Positions 1 through 6,313 of a DNA stretch of 6,345 bases are shown piece by piece. The translations under genes and the position numbers were made by a program. Numbering within the stretch: position 1 is the stretch's first letter; each line of letters starts with the position of its first letter. A model generated the notes under the pieces. The model was not told where the DNA came from. It worked only from the letters and a program-made list of their open reading frames with translations, and made no database searches. The DNA lies in NCBI GenBank assembly GCA_012516755.1, contig JAAYWE010000144.1, positions 1 to 6,345 on the forward strand, read 5' to 3'. Source of the DNA: Treponema sp. (GTDB taxonomy: Bacteria; Spirochaetota; Spirochaetia; Treponematales; Rectinemataceae).

Positions 1-62
1 AAAGCATCGTCTTGATTGCCTCGATAGAACATCAATATAGCGGCGACGCTAAAGGATCCTAA
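1..62 (+). CDS. C-terminal end of an unidentified plus-strand gene (partial)
   Basis: Reading from base 3, a plus-strand frame stays open for 19 codons and ends at a TAA at 60-62. The peptide is SIVLIASIEHQYSGDAKGS. The strong terminator at 72-102 begins only about ten bases after the stop and has its better U-tract in the plus direction, which is what the end of a real plus-strand gene should look like. The gene would be convergent with thrA. The fragment is too short to assign a family, and an open frame of this length can occur by chance. The call rests mainly on the terminator placement. Confidence 0.35.
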   Translation, partial: SIVLIASIEHQYSGDAKGS

Positions 63-71
63 GAGCTTTAC

Positions 72-102
72 AAAAGAGGCTGCCACATGGCAGCCTCTTT
101 TT
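72..102. terminator. Bidirectional intrinsic terminator between convergent genes
   Basis: A perfect 9-bp GC-rich stem, GAGGCTGCC (76-84) with GGCAGCCTC (89-97), closes a 4-base loop (ACAT). AAAA (72-75) and TTTT (98-101) flank it and can extend the stem. In the plus direction it is followed by TTTTTATATTT, a good U-tract. In the minus direction it is followed by TTTTG, a weaker one. It lies about 20 bases past the thrA stop and 10 bases past the putative plus-strand stop at 62, so it can end transcripts from both sides. Confidence 0.88.
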
Positions 103-123
103 ATATTTCCTTATCGAGACCTA

Positions 124-1788
124 TCAGAGATAAGATTCGGCTGTCTTGAGAATGTCGGCAAACACTCCGCCAGCCGTAACCTCTGCTCCTGCACCTGGTC
201 CCCGTATTACGAGCGGATTTTGAGAATAACGCTTTGAAGTTATAACCACCATATTATCGGTTCCTGACAGACTATAAAAAGGGCTGGCTGGCCCGAACGA
301 GGAGAGTGAAAGGCGCGCATCTCTAGATGTTACTATGGCAACATAGCGCAAGACCGCTCCGGATCGAGATGCTGAATCGTAGCATTTTTTCATCATTTGA
401 TCCATCTCTGGCAGCAGCGCCAAGAATTCTTCCACAGTAGGGGCATCTATTATTCGTTTTGGAAGGAGAGACTCGATCTGTATCTGCGATTCTTCCAATG
501 GAAAACCGGCCTCGCGTGCCAGAATTATCATTTTTCGGACTATGTCTTTTGCACTCAAGTCATCGCGCGGATCTGGCTCGGTAAATCCTCGTAGCTTAGC
601 TTCCGCAACAAGACTTGAAAAAGAATGCTTCTCCCCCAGGTTATTGAAAATAAAGCTCATGGTTCCGGATAACACCGCTTCTATTCTAAGAATTTCGTCT
701 CCCGATGCTATCAGGTCTTGAATCGTGCCGATGACAGGCAGTCCAGCCCCCACCGTTGTCTCGTAACGATAAGGCACATCCATCTCGCGTGCAATATCCA
801 TCAGCCTCTGATATTCGCGCAAAGGACCGCTATTTGCTCGTTTATTCGGTGTCACGACCGAAATCGAAGATGACAGGAGTTTTTCATAGTGCTGTGCCAA
901 TTCCTCGCTAGCTGTACAATCACAGAAACAGGCATTCGGTAAATTCAGGCTGAGTATCTCTTGGATAAATGCAGAAATATCGGTCTTCTTTCCCGACTGC
1001 AATGCATCCTTCCAGTTTTCTAGATCAATTCCCCTGGGATCTATCAGCATTTGCCGCGAATTAGCTATGCCCGCTATTCGCAATCGAATCGACCGATCTC
1101 GGAAAAGCCTTCTATGCTGTGCTGCCACCTGTGCAAGCAATGTGCTACCTATTAGCCCTGTTCCCACAAGAAACACATTGACCGTACGAACTCCCGCAAG
1201 GAAAAAAGCATCGTGTATAGAACACATCGCCTTATTTCGATCCTGAACACTTATTGCTATGGAGATATTCAGCTCTGAAGATCCTTGAGCTATAGCGACA
1301 ACGTTTATGCCATTTCTGCCTAGAGCCTTGAAGACACGCCCCGAGATTCCAACTCTGTGCTTCATCATTTCGCCGACAACCGCAATTATGCTGAGATCTT
1401 GCTCGATGGAAGGATTCTGAATGGTACCCGCACCGATCTCATGTTTGAATTCTTCTTTAAGAGCAAGAACTCCTTTCCCCGAATCCTGAGGAAGCACAGC
1501 GCAGCAGATGGACAGCTCACTCGATCCCTGCGTTATCAGAATGATATTTATGCCTGCAGAGGCAAGGGCAGCAAACATTCTCGCAGCAATTCCAGCAACG
1601 CCTGGCAAACCCGGCCCCTGTAACAAGAGAAGAGATATGGATGGTATGGAGGCAATGCCACGCACAGGCCAGCTACTTGGTGCTCCTTGTCTTACAATCC
1701 TTGTCCCTGGCTTATCCGGGTTAAAAGTATTGAGTATCCGAACGGGAATACCTCGATCCATAGCGGGCAGAATAGCCGGCGGATGCAA
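124..1788 (-). CDS. thrA: ACT domains and homoserine dehydrogenase part of ThrA, downstream of the UAG
   Basis: This open frame continues the thrA frame from a TTG (a normal Leu codon, LHPP) one codon after the UAG. Numbered from that TTG, residues 1-35 finish the kinase domain. Two ACT-like repeats follow, each with the Gln-containing signature expected for threonine binding: ITQGSSELS at 85-93 and IAQGSSELN at 166-174. Homoserine dehydrogenase, which reduces aspartate semialdehyde to homoserine with NAD(P)H, then begins with the dinucleotide-binding VGTGLIGS at 208-215. It continues with CTASEEL at 291-297, TPNKRAN at 313-319, the TVGAGLPVI substrate region at 345-353, LSGTMSFIF at 373-381, and TEPDPRDDLSAKDIVRK at 403-419. 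It ends with the usual RGPGAG...TAGGVFADIL. Independent initiation is doubtful: neither the TTG nor the ATG at 1761 (MDRGIP) has a well-spaced Shine-Dalgarno. Stop is TGA. Confidence 0.8.
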   Translation of the reverse strand: MHPPAILPAMDRGIPVRILNTFNPDKPGTRIVRQGAPSSWPVRGIASIPSISLLLLQGPGLPGVAGIAARMFAALASAGINIILITQGSSELSICCAVLPQDSGKGVLALKEEFKHEIGAGTIQNPSIEQDLSIIAVVGEMMKHRVGISGRVFKALGRNGINVVAIAQGSSELNISIAISVQDRNKAMCSIHDAFFLAGVRTVNVFLVGTGLIGSTLLAQVAAQHRRLFRDRSIRLRIAGIANSRQMLIDPRGIDLENWKDALQSGKKTDISAFIQEILSLNLPNACFCDCTASEELAQHYEKLLSSSISVVTPNKRANSGPLREYQRLMDIAREMDVPYRYETTVGAGLPVIGTIQDLIASGDEILRIEAVLSGTMSFIFNNLGEKHSFSSLVAEAKLRGFTEPDPRDDLSAKDIVRKMIILAREAGFPLEESQIQIESLLPKRIIDAPTVEEFLALLPEMDQMMKKCYDSASRSGAVLRYVAIVTSRDARLSLSSFGPASPFYSLSGTDNMVVITSKRYSQNPLVIRGPGAGAEVTAGGVFADILKTAESYL

Positions 1789-1791
1789 GAC

Positions 1792-2562
1792 CTATGCACC
1801 AAAGTGAGACATCTCCATGGCCTCGAGATAGGAAATCTCCGGTATGACAAACGCGTCCGGAACCGCACGAGGATCGGCTGTCATAATTCCATCGACATCG
1901 GTCCATATCTGGATTTCCTCAGCCTCAAGGCAGGCTGCCAAAATGCTAGCAGTAAAGTCCGATCCCCCTCGACCCAGGGTTGTCGTTATTCCTTCAATCG
2001 TCGAGGCGATAAACCCTGTTACTACAGCAATATGCTCAAAATCAGAAAAAAAGGATTCGACACGTGGGATCGTTTCAGATTCCAGCCAATGCGCAGCGCC
2101 AAACTTATCGTCTGTTATTATGAACTTTCGAGCATCCACAGCCTCGGCAATCAGGCCTGTCTGAGAAAATGTCTCAGCAATTATACCAGCACTCAGTCTT
2201 TCCCCGTAGGACGCAACCAAATCGAGAGTCCTTGGCGATAAGTCTCGTACCAATGAAATACCAAGAAGCAAAGAAGAAAGCTCATCCAGTAGCTCTCTTG
2301 TCTCACCTGTGGCGATCTCTTTATAAGGGGGCTGCAGTAGAGCCGAAATCATCGAATAATGTCGCTCCCTAATGGAAGCAAATACAGATTGCCAGTCTCC
2401 ACCTTCGCTAGCCAACTTTGCTGAAGAAAGAAGCGCATCTGTAGTGCCGGAAAGAGCCGACACAACTATGATCTTTTCTCCAGATTGCCGCACGATTCGC
2501 ACGAGCGACTTCAGTGCTTCAGGGCTGCCTGTAGATGTACCACCAAATTTCAGAATCTTCAT
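1792..2562 (-). CDS. thrA: Aspartokinase catalytic domain of ThrA, ending at the in-frame UAG
   Basis: This 256-residue frame is the amino-acid-kinase part of ThrA, which phosphorylates L-aspartate with ATP to give 4-aspartyl phosphate. Visible motifs are KFGGTS at 5-10, VVSALSGTTD at 33-42, SYGERLSA at 118-125, the glycine-rich GRGGSDFTA at 197-205, and WTDVDGIMTADPR at 220-232. It stops at HFGA, one residue short of the conserved Lys of the HFGAKVLHP segment. If UAG acts as a stop, the product lacks that Lys, the last part of the kinase fold and both ACT domains, so I would not expect a normally folded or regulated enzyme. Ordinary monofunctional aspartokinases are about 400-450 residues, so this is not simply one of those. 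The ATG at 2562 is preceded by GGGAGGG. Confidence 0.8.
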   Translation of the reverse strand: MKILKFGGTSTGSPEALKSLVRIVRQSGEKIIVVSALSGTTDALLSSAKLASEGGDWQSVFASIRERHYSMISALLQPPYKEIATGETRELLDELSSLLLGISLVRDLSPRTLDLVASYGERLSAGIIAETFSQTGLIAEAVDARKFIITDDKFGAAHWLESETIPRVESFFSDFEHIAVVTGFIASTIEGITTTLGRGGSDFTASILAACLEAEEIQIWTDVDGIMTADPRAVPDAFVIPEISYLEAMEMSHFGA

Positions 2563-2572
2563 GATCCCTCCC
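2563..2572 (-). promoter_or_regulatory. Ribosome binding site fixing the thrA start
   Basis: GGGAGGG (2572-2566) lies four to five bases before the ATG at 2562, slightly closer than usual. The ATG at 2574 has only AT-rich sequence and CCGCC upstream and would add the non-conserved residues MGGI. The start at 2562 is therefore preferred. Confidence 0.65.
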
Positions 2573-2582
2573 ATTGGCGGCT

Positions 2583-2591
2583 ACTATATCA
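2583..2591 (-). promoter_or_regulatory. Possible extended -10 promoter for thrA
   Basis: On the minus strand the sequence reads TGATATAGT, matching the extended -10 pattern TGnTATAAT with one mismatch. The region 17-18 bases upstream (TTTTCG/TTTCGC) is a poor -35, as is common for extended -10 promoters. A start about seven bases downstream would give a leader of roughly 14 bases that still contains the ribosome binding site. I see no threonine/isoleucine-rich leader peptide or attenuator. AT-rich sequence further up (2600-2645) could hold other promoters, so this is tentative. Confidence 0.35.
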
Positions 2592-2646
2592 GAATAAAAC
2601 AATGAGCGAAAAGACTATTACATAACGAATGTATATAATATTACCT

Positions 2647-2681
2647 GGAAATATGGCATGATAATCCTATGCCATATTTCC
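2647..2681. terminator. Perfect 13-bp inverted repeat after mmdB: probable terminator or operator
   Basis: GGAAATATGGCAT (2647-2659) is repeated in perfect inverted form as ATGCCATATTTCC (2669-2681) around a 9-base loop. It begins about 26 bases after the mmdB stop and ends about 55 bases before the possible thrA -10, so it could end the mmd transcript. However, the stem is AT-rich and no U-run follows in the minus direction (AGGTAATATTATAT). An operator or a processing/stabilising 3' hairpin is also possible. Confidence 0.5.
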
Positions 2682-2707
2682 TTAATCCGAATTGAGCCAG
2701 CCGAACC

Positions 2708-3838
2708 TCAGCCAAGCACCGAGAGAAAGACTCCAGCAGCAACCGCGGAACCGATGACTCCTGCAACATTCGGACCCATAGCGTGCATGAGCAGGAAATT
2801 GGTTGGATCTTCTTTAGAACCCACCACCTGGCTAACACGGGCAGCCATCGGCACGGCCGAGACGCCTGCGGATCCTATAAGAGGATTCACCTTTCCACGG
2901 GTGACCCAGTACATAATCTTTCCAAAGAATACTCCTCCCGCTGTTCCACAGGAAAAAGCAAAAAGTCCGAGTCCTATTATCATCAATGTCTGGGGGTTGA
3001 GAAAACGCTCTGCACTTGCGGTCGAGCCAACCGACACTCCTAGGAAAATTGTTAAAATATTGATGAGCGCATGCTGCGCGGTATCGGAGAGCCTTTCTGT
3101 CACGCCTGTCTCCCTGAATAGGTTGCCAAGCATCAACGAACCTACGAGAGGGACTGCGGCAGGAAGCAAAAGCCCTATTAGAATAGTGACAAATATTGGA
3201 AACACTATCCGCTCTGATTTGGAGACTTCTCGAAGCTGGGCCATCTTTACTTGCCGCTCTTTTTTCGTCGTGAGCCCTTTCATGATAGGAGGCTGAATCA
3301 GCGGCACAAGCGCCATGTACGAGTATGCCGCGATAGCAACAGGACCCAAAAGCTCGGGCTTCAAACGCGAAGTAACATAGATTGCGGTAGGGCCATCCGC
3401 ACCTCCGATGATTCCAATACTAGCGCAGGACTTAAGATCGAATCCCAAATAGTAAGCCGCAATAAAGGGTATGAAAATGCCTAATTGAGCCGCTGCACCT
3501 AGAAGAAGGCTCCAGGGATTTGCGATTAGAGGCCCAAAATCGGTCATTGCGCCTATGCCAAGAAAAATTAGCGGCGGATATATCCCAAGCCTTACGCCTT
3601 CGTACAAATAATAGATAAGGCCACCAACTAGACCGTCCCTTGGCCCATCGGTAATGCCGCTCATCGGAAGATTAGCCAGAAGCATGCCAAATGCAATAGG
3701 CACGAGGAGAAGAGGCTCAAATTCTCGCGCAATGCCAAGATATAGAAGCACGCACGATACAATGAGCATTATGATCTGCCCCCATGTAATTGCGATAAAA
3801 CCTGTCGAAGCAATAAAATGAGACAAGAACTCTTCCAT
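2708..3838 (-). CDS. mmdB: Methylmalonyl-CoA decarboxylase beta subunit, Na+-pumping membrane protein
   Basis: This 376-residue integral membrane protein belongs to the OadB/MmdB/GcdB family. The subunit removes CO2 from carboxybiotin and couples this to Na+ export across the cytoplasmic membrane. Many hydrophobic spans are visible. Residues shown to matter in Klebsiella OadB are found at a constant offset of 55: Asp148 in GGADGPTAIY (Klebsiella D203), Tyr174 (Y229), and Asn318, Gly322, Ser327 and Arg334 in NPLIGSAGVSAVPMAAR (N373, G377, S382, R389). The length fits the short MmdB type rather than the roughly 430-residue OadB. The start is an ATG eight bases after a perfect AGGAGG, 17 bases past the mmdC stop, so it is the last gene of the operon. 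The family call is very secure. The substrate is inferred from the partner subunit MmdA, because beta subunits alone do not distinguish substrates. Confidence 0.95.
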   Translation of the reverse strand: MEEFLSHFIASTGFIAITWGQIIMLIVSCVLLYLGIAREFEPLLLVPIAFGMLLANLPMSGITDGPRDGLVGGLIYYLYEGVRLGIYPPLIFLGIGAMTDFGPLIANPWSLLLGAAAQLGIFIPFIAAYYLGFDLKSCASIGIIGGADGPTAIYVTSRLKPELLGPVAIAAYSYMALVPLIQPPIMKGLTTKKERQVKMAQLREVSKSERIVFPIFVTILIGLLLPAAVPLVGSLMLGNLFRETGVTERLSDTAQHALINILTIFLGVSVGSTASAERFLNPQTLMIIGLGLFAFSCGTAGGVFFGKIMYWVTRGKVNPLIGSAGVSAVPMAARVSQVVGSKEDPTNFLLMHAMGPNVAGVIGSAVAAGVFLSVLG

Positions 3839-3855
3839 TGAGGAATCCTCCTGGT

Positions 3856-4308
3856 CTATGCTAGATCGACGAGCGGATCGCCTGTATTTACTGCGGCGCT
3901 TGCGGGAACGCGGAGAGCAACGACAGTACCATCCTGTGGAGCAACAATTTCATTCTCCATTTTCATGGCCTCTAATAGGAGAAGAACATCGCCGCGCTTT
4001 ACTTTTTGTCCAACAATTACTTTGAACGATATAACGGTTCCAGGCATCGGGGCTTTTATCGTTAGAATTGAGCCATTGTTCGCCGGCGCTGCCTTGGCTG
4101 CATTGGAAGAACCCTGTTCAGAGGCGGTAGGAGCTGCGGTGTTTGCGGATGAGACTACATTTGCCGTAGGCTGAATATTCGCTGGTGGTGCGGAATAAGA
4201 AGCAGAGCCTGCACCAAATGCACCTGACGGAGACTGCCGCATTCCACTGAGCTCCTCGACTGTCACATCATAAGATTTGCCATTTACTGTAATTCTATAC
4301 TGTTTCAT
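3856..4308 (-). CDS. mmdC: Biotin carrier subunit of methylmalonyl-CoA decarboxylase
   Basis: This 150-residue protein carries the carboxyl group from MmdA to MmdB on a swinging biotin. Residues 1-20 (MKQYRITVNGKSYDVTVEEL) are the short conserved N-terminal element of these carriers. Residues about 25-80 form a flexible linker rich in Ala, Pro, Ser, Asn and Thr. Residues 82-150 are a biotinyl domain with APMPGTV at 86-92 and EAMKMEN at 113-119, so Lys116 is the biotinylation site. The ATG at 4308 is chosen because GAGGAG (4323-4318) lies nine bases upstream and the protein then begins like its family. The upstream in-frame ATG at 4341 would overlap mmdD and add 11 non-conserved residues. It is 22 bases after mmdD and 17 before mmdB. 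The stop is TAG, directly followed by the mmdB ribosome binding site. Confidence 0.93.
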   Translation of the reverse strand: MKQYRITVNGKSYDVTVEELSGMRQSPSGAFGAGSASYSAPPANIQPTANVVSSANTAAPTASEQGSSNAAKAAPANNGSILTIKAPMPGTVISFKVIVGQKVKRGDVLLLLEAMKMENEIVAPQDGTVVALRVPASAAVNTGDPLVDLA

Positions 4309-4317
4309 AATATATTT

Positions 4318-4323
4318 CTCCTC
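4318..4323 (-). promoter_or_regulatory. Ribosome binding site fixing the mmdC start
   Basis: GAGGAG lies nine bases before the ATG at 4308. It decides in favour of this ATG over the in-frame ATG at 4341 inside the end of mmdD. Confidence 0.75.
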
Positions 4324-4330
4324 AAATGTT

Positions 4331-4702
4331 CTAGCGTTCATTGCGGGAAAGGCGCTCTACTCTGCCCCATATCGGGGTATTGAAGCCTTCTACGCTCTCC
4401 GCCGGTGACTGACGCACCTGCGTAATTGCAAAACTATCAAGTCTCGAACCACTCGCTTCGGCTACAGCCGCCGCAAGAACGGCAATCAATGAATCGTCTT
4501 CTTGCACTGGTTGGCCGCCAACTGGTTGAGCCTGTTTCTTTGAAACTTCGACGATCTGGGGCAAGGGTGCCAGTTCCTTATGTTCTCTACGCTTTATTGC
4601 TGCAAAGAGACTGGGAAAAGCCAGCAAAATAAAAATCATGATGAATAGCGATATAAAAACCGTCAGGACTCCGACAATCATTATCATCCATGGATTTGTC
4701 AT
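4331..4702 (-). CDS. mmdD: Small OadG-family (delta) subunit of the Na+-pumping decarboxylase
   Basis: This is a 123-residue membrane protein with one strongly hydrophobic helix at about residues 6-35 (from MIMIVGVLTVF). A positively charged stretch follows (KRREHKE, 37-43), then a variable linker. The conserved-looking tail contains DDSLIAVLAAAVAEA, a segment ending ITQVRQ, and TPIWGRVERL near the end. This layout is that of the OadG/MmdD family, which holds the soluble carboxyltransferase and biotin carrier onto the membrane beta subunit. Sequence conservation is low in this family, so the call leans on topology and position. The ATG at 4702 follows GAGGGG by six bases and lies ten bases after the mmdA stop. 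An upstream in-frame ATG at 4765, inside mmdA, would add 21 residues without any membrane-protein character. Stop is TAG. Confidence 0.85.
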   Translation of the reverse strand: MTNPWMIMIVGVLTVFISLFIMIFILLAFPSLFAAIKRREHKELAPLPQIVEVSKKQAQPVGGQPVQEDDSLIAVLAAAVAEASGSRLDSFAITQVRQSPAESVEGFNTPIWGRVERLSRNER

Positions 4703-4708
4703 GCTAGA

Positions 4709-4714
4709 CCCCTC
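4709..4714 (-). promoter_or_regulatory. Ribosome binding site fixing the mmdD start
   Basis: GAGGGG, six bases before the ATG at 4702, overlaps the mmdA TGA stop (4715-4713). This suggests tightly coupled translation of mmdA and mmdD and rules out the longer frame that starts inside mmdA. Confidence 0.7.
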
Positions 4715-6266
4715 AAACAGGAATATTCCCGTGTTTGCGTGAAGGCAGACTCTGCCTCTTTCCAAGCAGCGTATTCAATGCATTGCTTAGACGCATCCTT
4801 GTATGAGCTGGATCGATGACATCATCGACATAGCCTCGCGCTGCTGCTTTATAAGGGTTTGCAAAGCTGCGTTTATATTCCTCTATCTTCTCCTTGCGGG
4901 TTGCCTCCGGATCAGCGGACTCTTCTATCTCTTTCTTAAAGATGATATTCGCAGCACCCTCGGGACCCATTACCGCAATTTCCGCAGTTGGCCAGGCAAA
5001 GACTTGATCGGCAGCGAGATGACGGGAACACATAGCGATATAGGCTCCGCCATATGCTTTGCGCAGAATCACGGTTATCTTAGGCACAGATGCTTCCGAG
5101 TAAGCATAGAGGAGCTTTGCTCCGTGCCTGATGACACCGCCATGCTCCTGCTCCACGCCCGGAAGATAACCAGCGGTATCTGAAAGAGTGAGAAGCGGTA
5201 CATTGAATGCGTCGCAGAACCGGATGAAGCGTGCGGCCTTATCGGACGCGTTGATATCGAGCACACCCGCTAGATGCTTGGGCTGATTTGCTATTATTCC
5301 TATGGATCGGCCGGCTAGGCGCGCAAAGCCTGTCACAATGTTCTTTGCGTATCCAGGCTGAACCTCAAAAAAGTCCCCAGCGTCCACAAGTCGAATGATA
5401 ATGTCTCGGACATCATAGGGCTTGTTAGGAGAATCCGGCATTAGGTCTGCGATTGAATCATCTGTCCGAGTCGGATCGTCTCCGATATCGATCAAGGGGG
5501 GATCTTCTATGTTGTTTTGAGGCAGATAGGACAGCAGCTTTCTTATCGCCTCCAAAGTCGACTGTTCATCCGGAAGGCTGAAATGCGCCACACCCGAGAC
5601 TTCTGAGTGTATTCTAGCGCCTCCTAGTTCTTCAGGACTTACGTCTTCACCAGTTACTGCTTTAATTACCTGAGGGCCTGTTATGAACATATTGCTCGAC
5701 CCCTCTGTCATGAAAACGAAATCCGTCAAAGCGGGCGAATAAACAGCCCCTCCGGCACAAGGCCCCATAATAACCGAAATCTGAGGAATGACTCCAGATG
5801 CAAGCGTGTTCCGATAAAAAATCTCACCATAGCCCGATAGAGCATCTACGCCCTCTTGTATTCTGGCGCCACCTGAGTCATTTATTCCTATCAATGGACA
5901 ACCGATTTTTACTGCGAGATCCATGACCTTGCATATTTTAGCGGCATGCATCTCACCAAGGCTTCCACCTATCACCGTGAAATCCTGGGCAAATACACAT
6001 ACATTTCTTCCATTGATCATTCCATAGCCTGTAACGACTCCTTCACCTGGAGCATCGATCTTGTCCATACCAAGTTCGGTCGCTCGGTGTTCGACAAAGG
6101 CATCGAGTTCCACGAAGGTGCCTGGATCTAGCAGCATTTCGATCCTCTCGCGAGCAGTCATCTTGCCTTTTGCATGCTGCGCCGCAACCCTCTTAGGGCC
6201 ACCACCGGCAAGCACTTTCGCTCGGCGCTCCTCTAGTTCCTTCAACTTTTCTTCCATACCGACCAT
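4713..6266 (-). CDS. mmdA: Methylmalonyl-CoA decarboxylase alpha subunit (carboxyltransferase)
   Basis: This 517-residue acyl-CoA carboxyltransferase moves the carboxyl group of (S)-methylmalonyl-CoA to biotin on MmdC, releasing propionyl-CoA. It has the two-lobed crotonase-like fold of MmdA, PccB and the transcarboxylase 12S subunit. The N-terminal lobe has TARERIEMLLDPGTF at 37-51, SGGARIQEG at 131-139 and GPCAGGAVYSPA at 168-179. The C-terminal lobe has DTAGYLPGVEQEHGG at 363-377 and RKAYGGAYIAM at 402-412. The two Gly-Ala/Gly-Gly loops are the expected oxyanion holes. The tail KHGNIPV is typical of full-length family members. Glutaconyl-CoA decarboxylase alpha is longer (about 590) and less similar in these motifs. 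PccB is hard to exclude from sequence alone, but the linked MmdD-MmdC-MmdB set points to the decarboxylase. Two starts are possible: ATG 6266 (GGAGG 13 bases upstream) or ATG 6257 (AAGGA 8 bases upstream, giving MEEKLKEL); the longer is listed. Confidence 0.93.
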   Translation of the reverse strand: MVGMEEKLKELEERRAKVLAGGGPKRVAAQHAKGKMTARERIEMLLDPGTFVELDAFVEHRATELGMDKIDAPGEGVVTGYGMINGRNVCVFAQDFTVIGGSLGEMHAAKICKVMDLAVKIGCPLIGINDSGGARIQEGVDALSGYGEIFYRNTLASGVIPQISVIMGPCAGGAVYSPALTDFVFMTEGSSNMFITGPQVIKAVTGEDVSPEELGGARIHSEVSGVAHFSLPDEQSTLEAIRKLLSYLPQNNIEDPPLIDIGDDPTRTDDSIADLMPDSPNKPYDVRDIIIRLVDAGDFFEVQPGYAKNIVTGFARLAGRSIGIIANQPKHLAGVLDINASDKAARFIRFCDAFNVPLLTLSDTAGYLPGVEQEHGGVIRHGAKLLYAYSEASVPKITVILRKAYGGAYIAMCSRHLAADQVFAWPTAEIAVMGPEGAANIIFKKEIEESADPEATRKEKIEEYKRSFANPYKAAARGYVDDVIDPAHTRMRLSNALNTLLGKRQSLPSRKHGNIPV

Positions 6267-6294
6267 CCTTGTTGTAATTCCTCCAGCGAGGAGG
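6266..6294 (-). promoter_or_regulatory. mmdA translation-initiation region with a hairpin over the GGAGG
   Basis: On the minus strand CCTCC (6294-6290), TCGCT, GGAGG (6284-6280) can fold into a 5-bp stem that would hide the strongest Shine-Dalgarno of the leader. GGAGG lies 13 bases from ATG 6266. A second site, AAGGA (6270-6266), is free and eight bases from ATG 6257. This leaves the true start open. Whether the hairpin matters for expression is inference. Confidence 0.4.
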
Positions 6295-6313
6295 CTGCTT
6301 TCTACGACAGTAA

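Larger units (their letters stand above)
124..2562 (-). pseudogene. thrA: Bifunctional aspartokinase / homoserine dehydrogenase, interrupted by one in-frame UAG
   Basis: Read as one frame, this locus is 812 codons plus a TGA stop, close to E. coli ThrA (820 residues) and collinear with it: aspartokinase (1 to about 280), two ACT-type regulatory domains (about 300-455), homoserine dehydrogenase (about 460-812). Such enzymes catalyse the first and third steps from aspartate to threonine and methionine in the cytosol, and threonine inhibits them through the ACT domains. Codon 257 (1794-1792) is TAG within the GA-x-VLHP motif, where the family has Lys; AAG to TAG is a single base change. No other stop or frameshift is seen and both halves look under selection. 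The start is the ATG at 2562, giving MKILKFGGTS as in the family; an ATG at 2574 has no ribosome binding site. The TGA stop is directly followed by TAG. Pseudogene, split gene, read-through and sequencing error all remain possible. The two halves are described separately. Confidence 0.8.

Noticed and set aside
1792..1794. Genome-wide reassignment of UAG to a sense codon
   Set aside because: mmdD (4333-4331) and mmdC (3858-3856) both end with TAG at the expected family C-terminus, and the mmdC stop is followed at once by the mmdB ribosome binding site. UAG thus works as an ordinary stop here.
1786..1800. Frameshift or programmed frameshifting between the two thrA halves
   Set aside because: Both halves are in the same frame, separated only by the TAG and one Val codon. 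There is no slippery sequence or need for a frame change.
1687..2241. 184-codon plus-strand open frame opposite thrA
   Set aside because: It lies wholly antisense to conserved aspartokinase/ACT coding sequence. Its translation shows no family motif and is rich in Arg, Ser and Cys, as expected for a shadow frame.
2563..2707. Threonine attenuator or riboswitch upstream of thrA
   Set aside because: No short leader frame rich in Thr or Ile codons and no terminator/antiterminator pair was found. The gap is too short and too AT-rich for a known riboswitch fold, apart from the single inverted repeat.
2658..3296. 212-codon plus-strand open frame opposite the 3' half of mmdB
   Set aside because: It is the mirror of a strongly conserved membrane-protein gene, has no recognisable motif, and starts inside the inverted repeat without a ribosome binding site.
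4803..5183. 126-codon plus-strand open frame with a hydrophobic N-terminal stretch
   Set aside because: It is antisense to the conserved C-terminal lobe of MmdA. The hydrophobic run comes from the complement of coding sequence and no Shine-Dalgarno precedes it.
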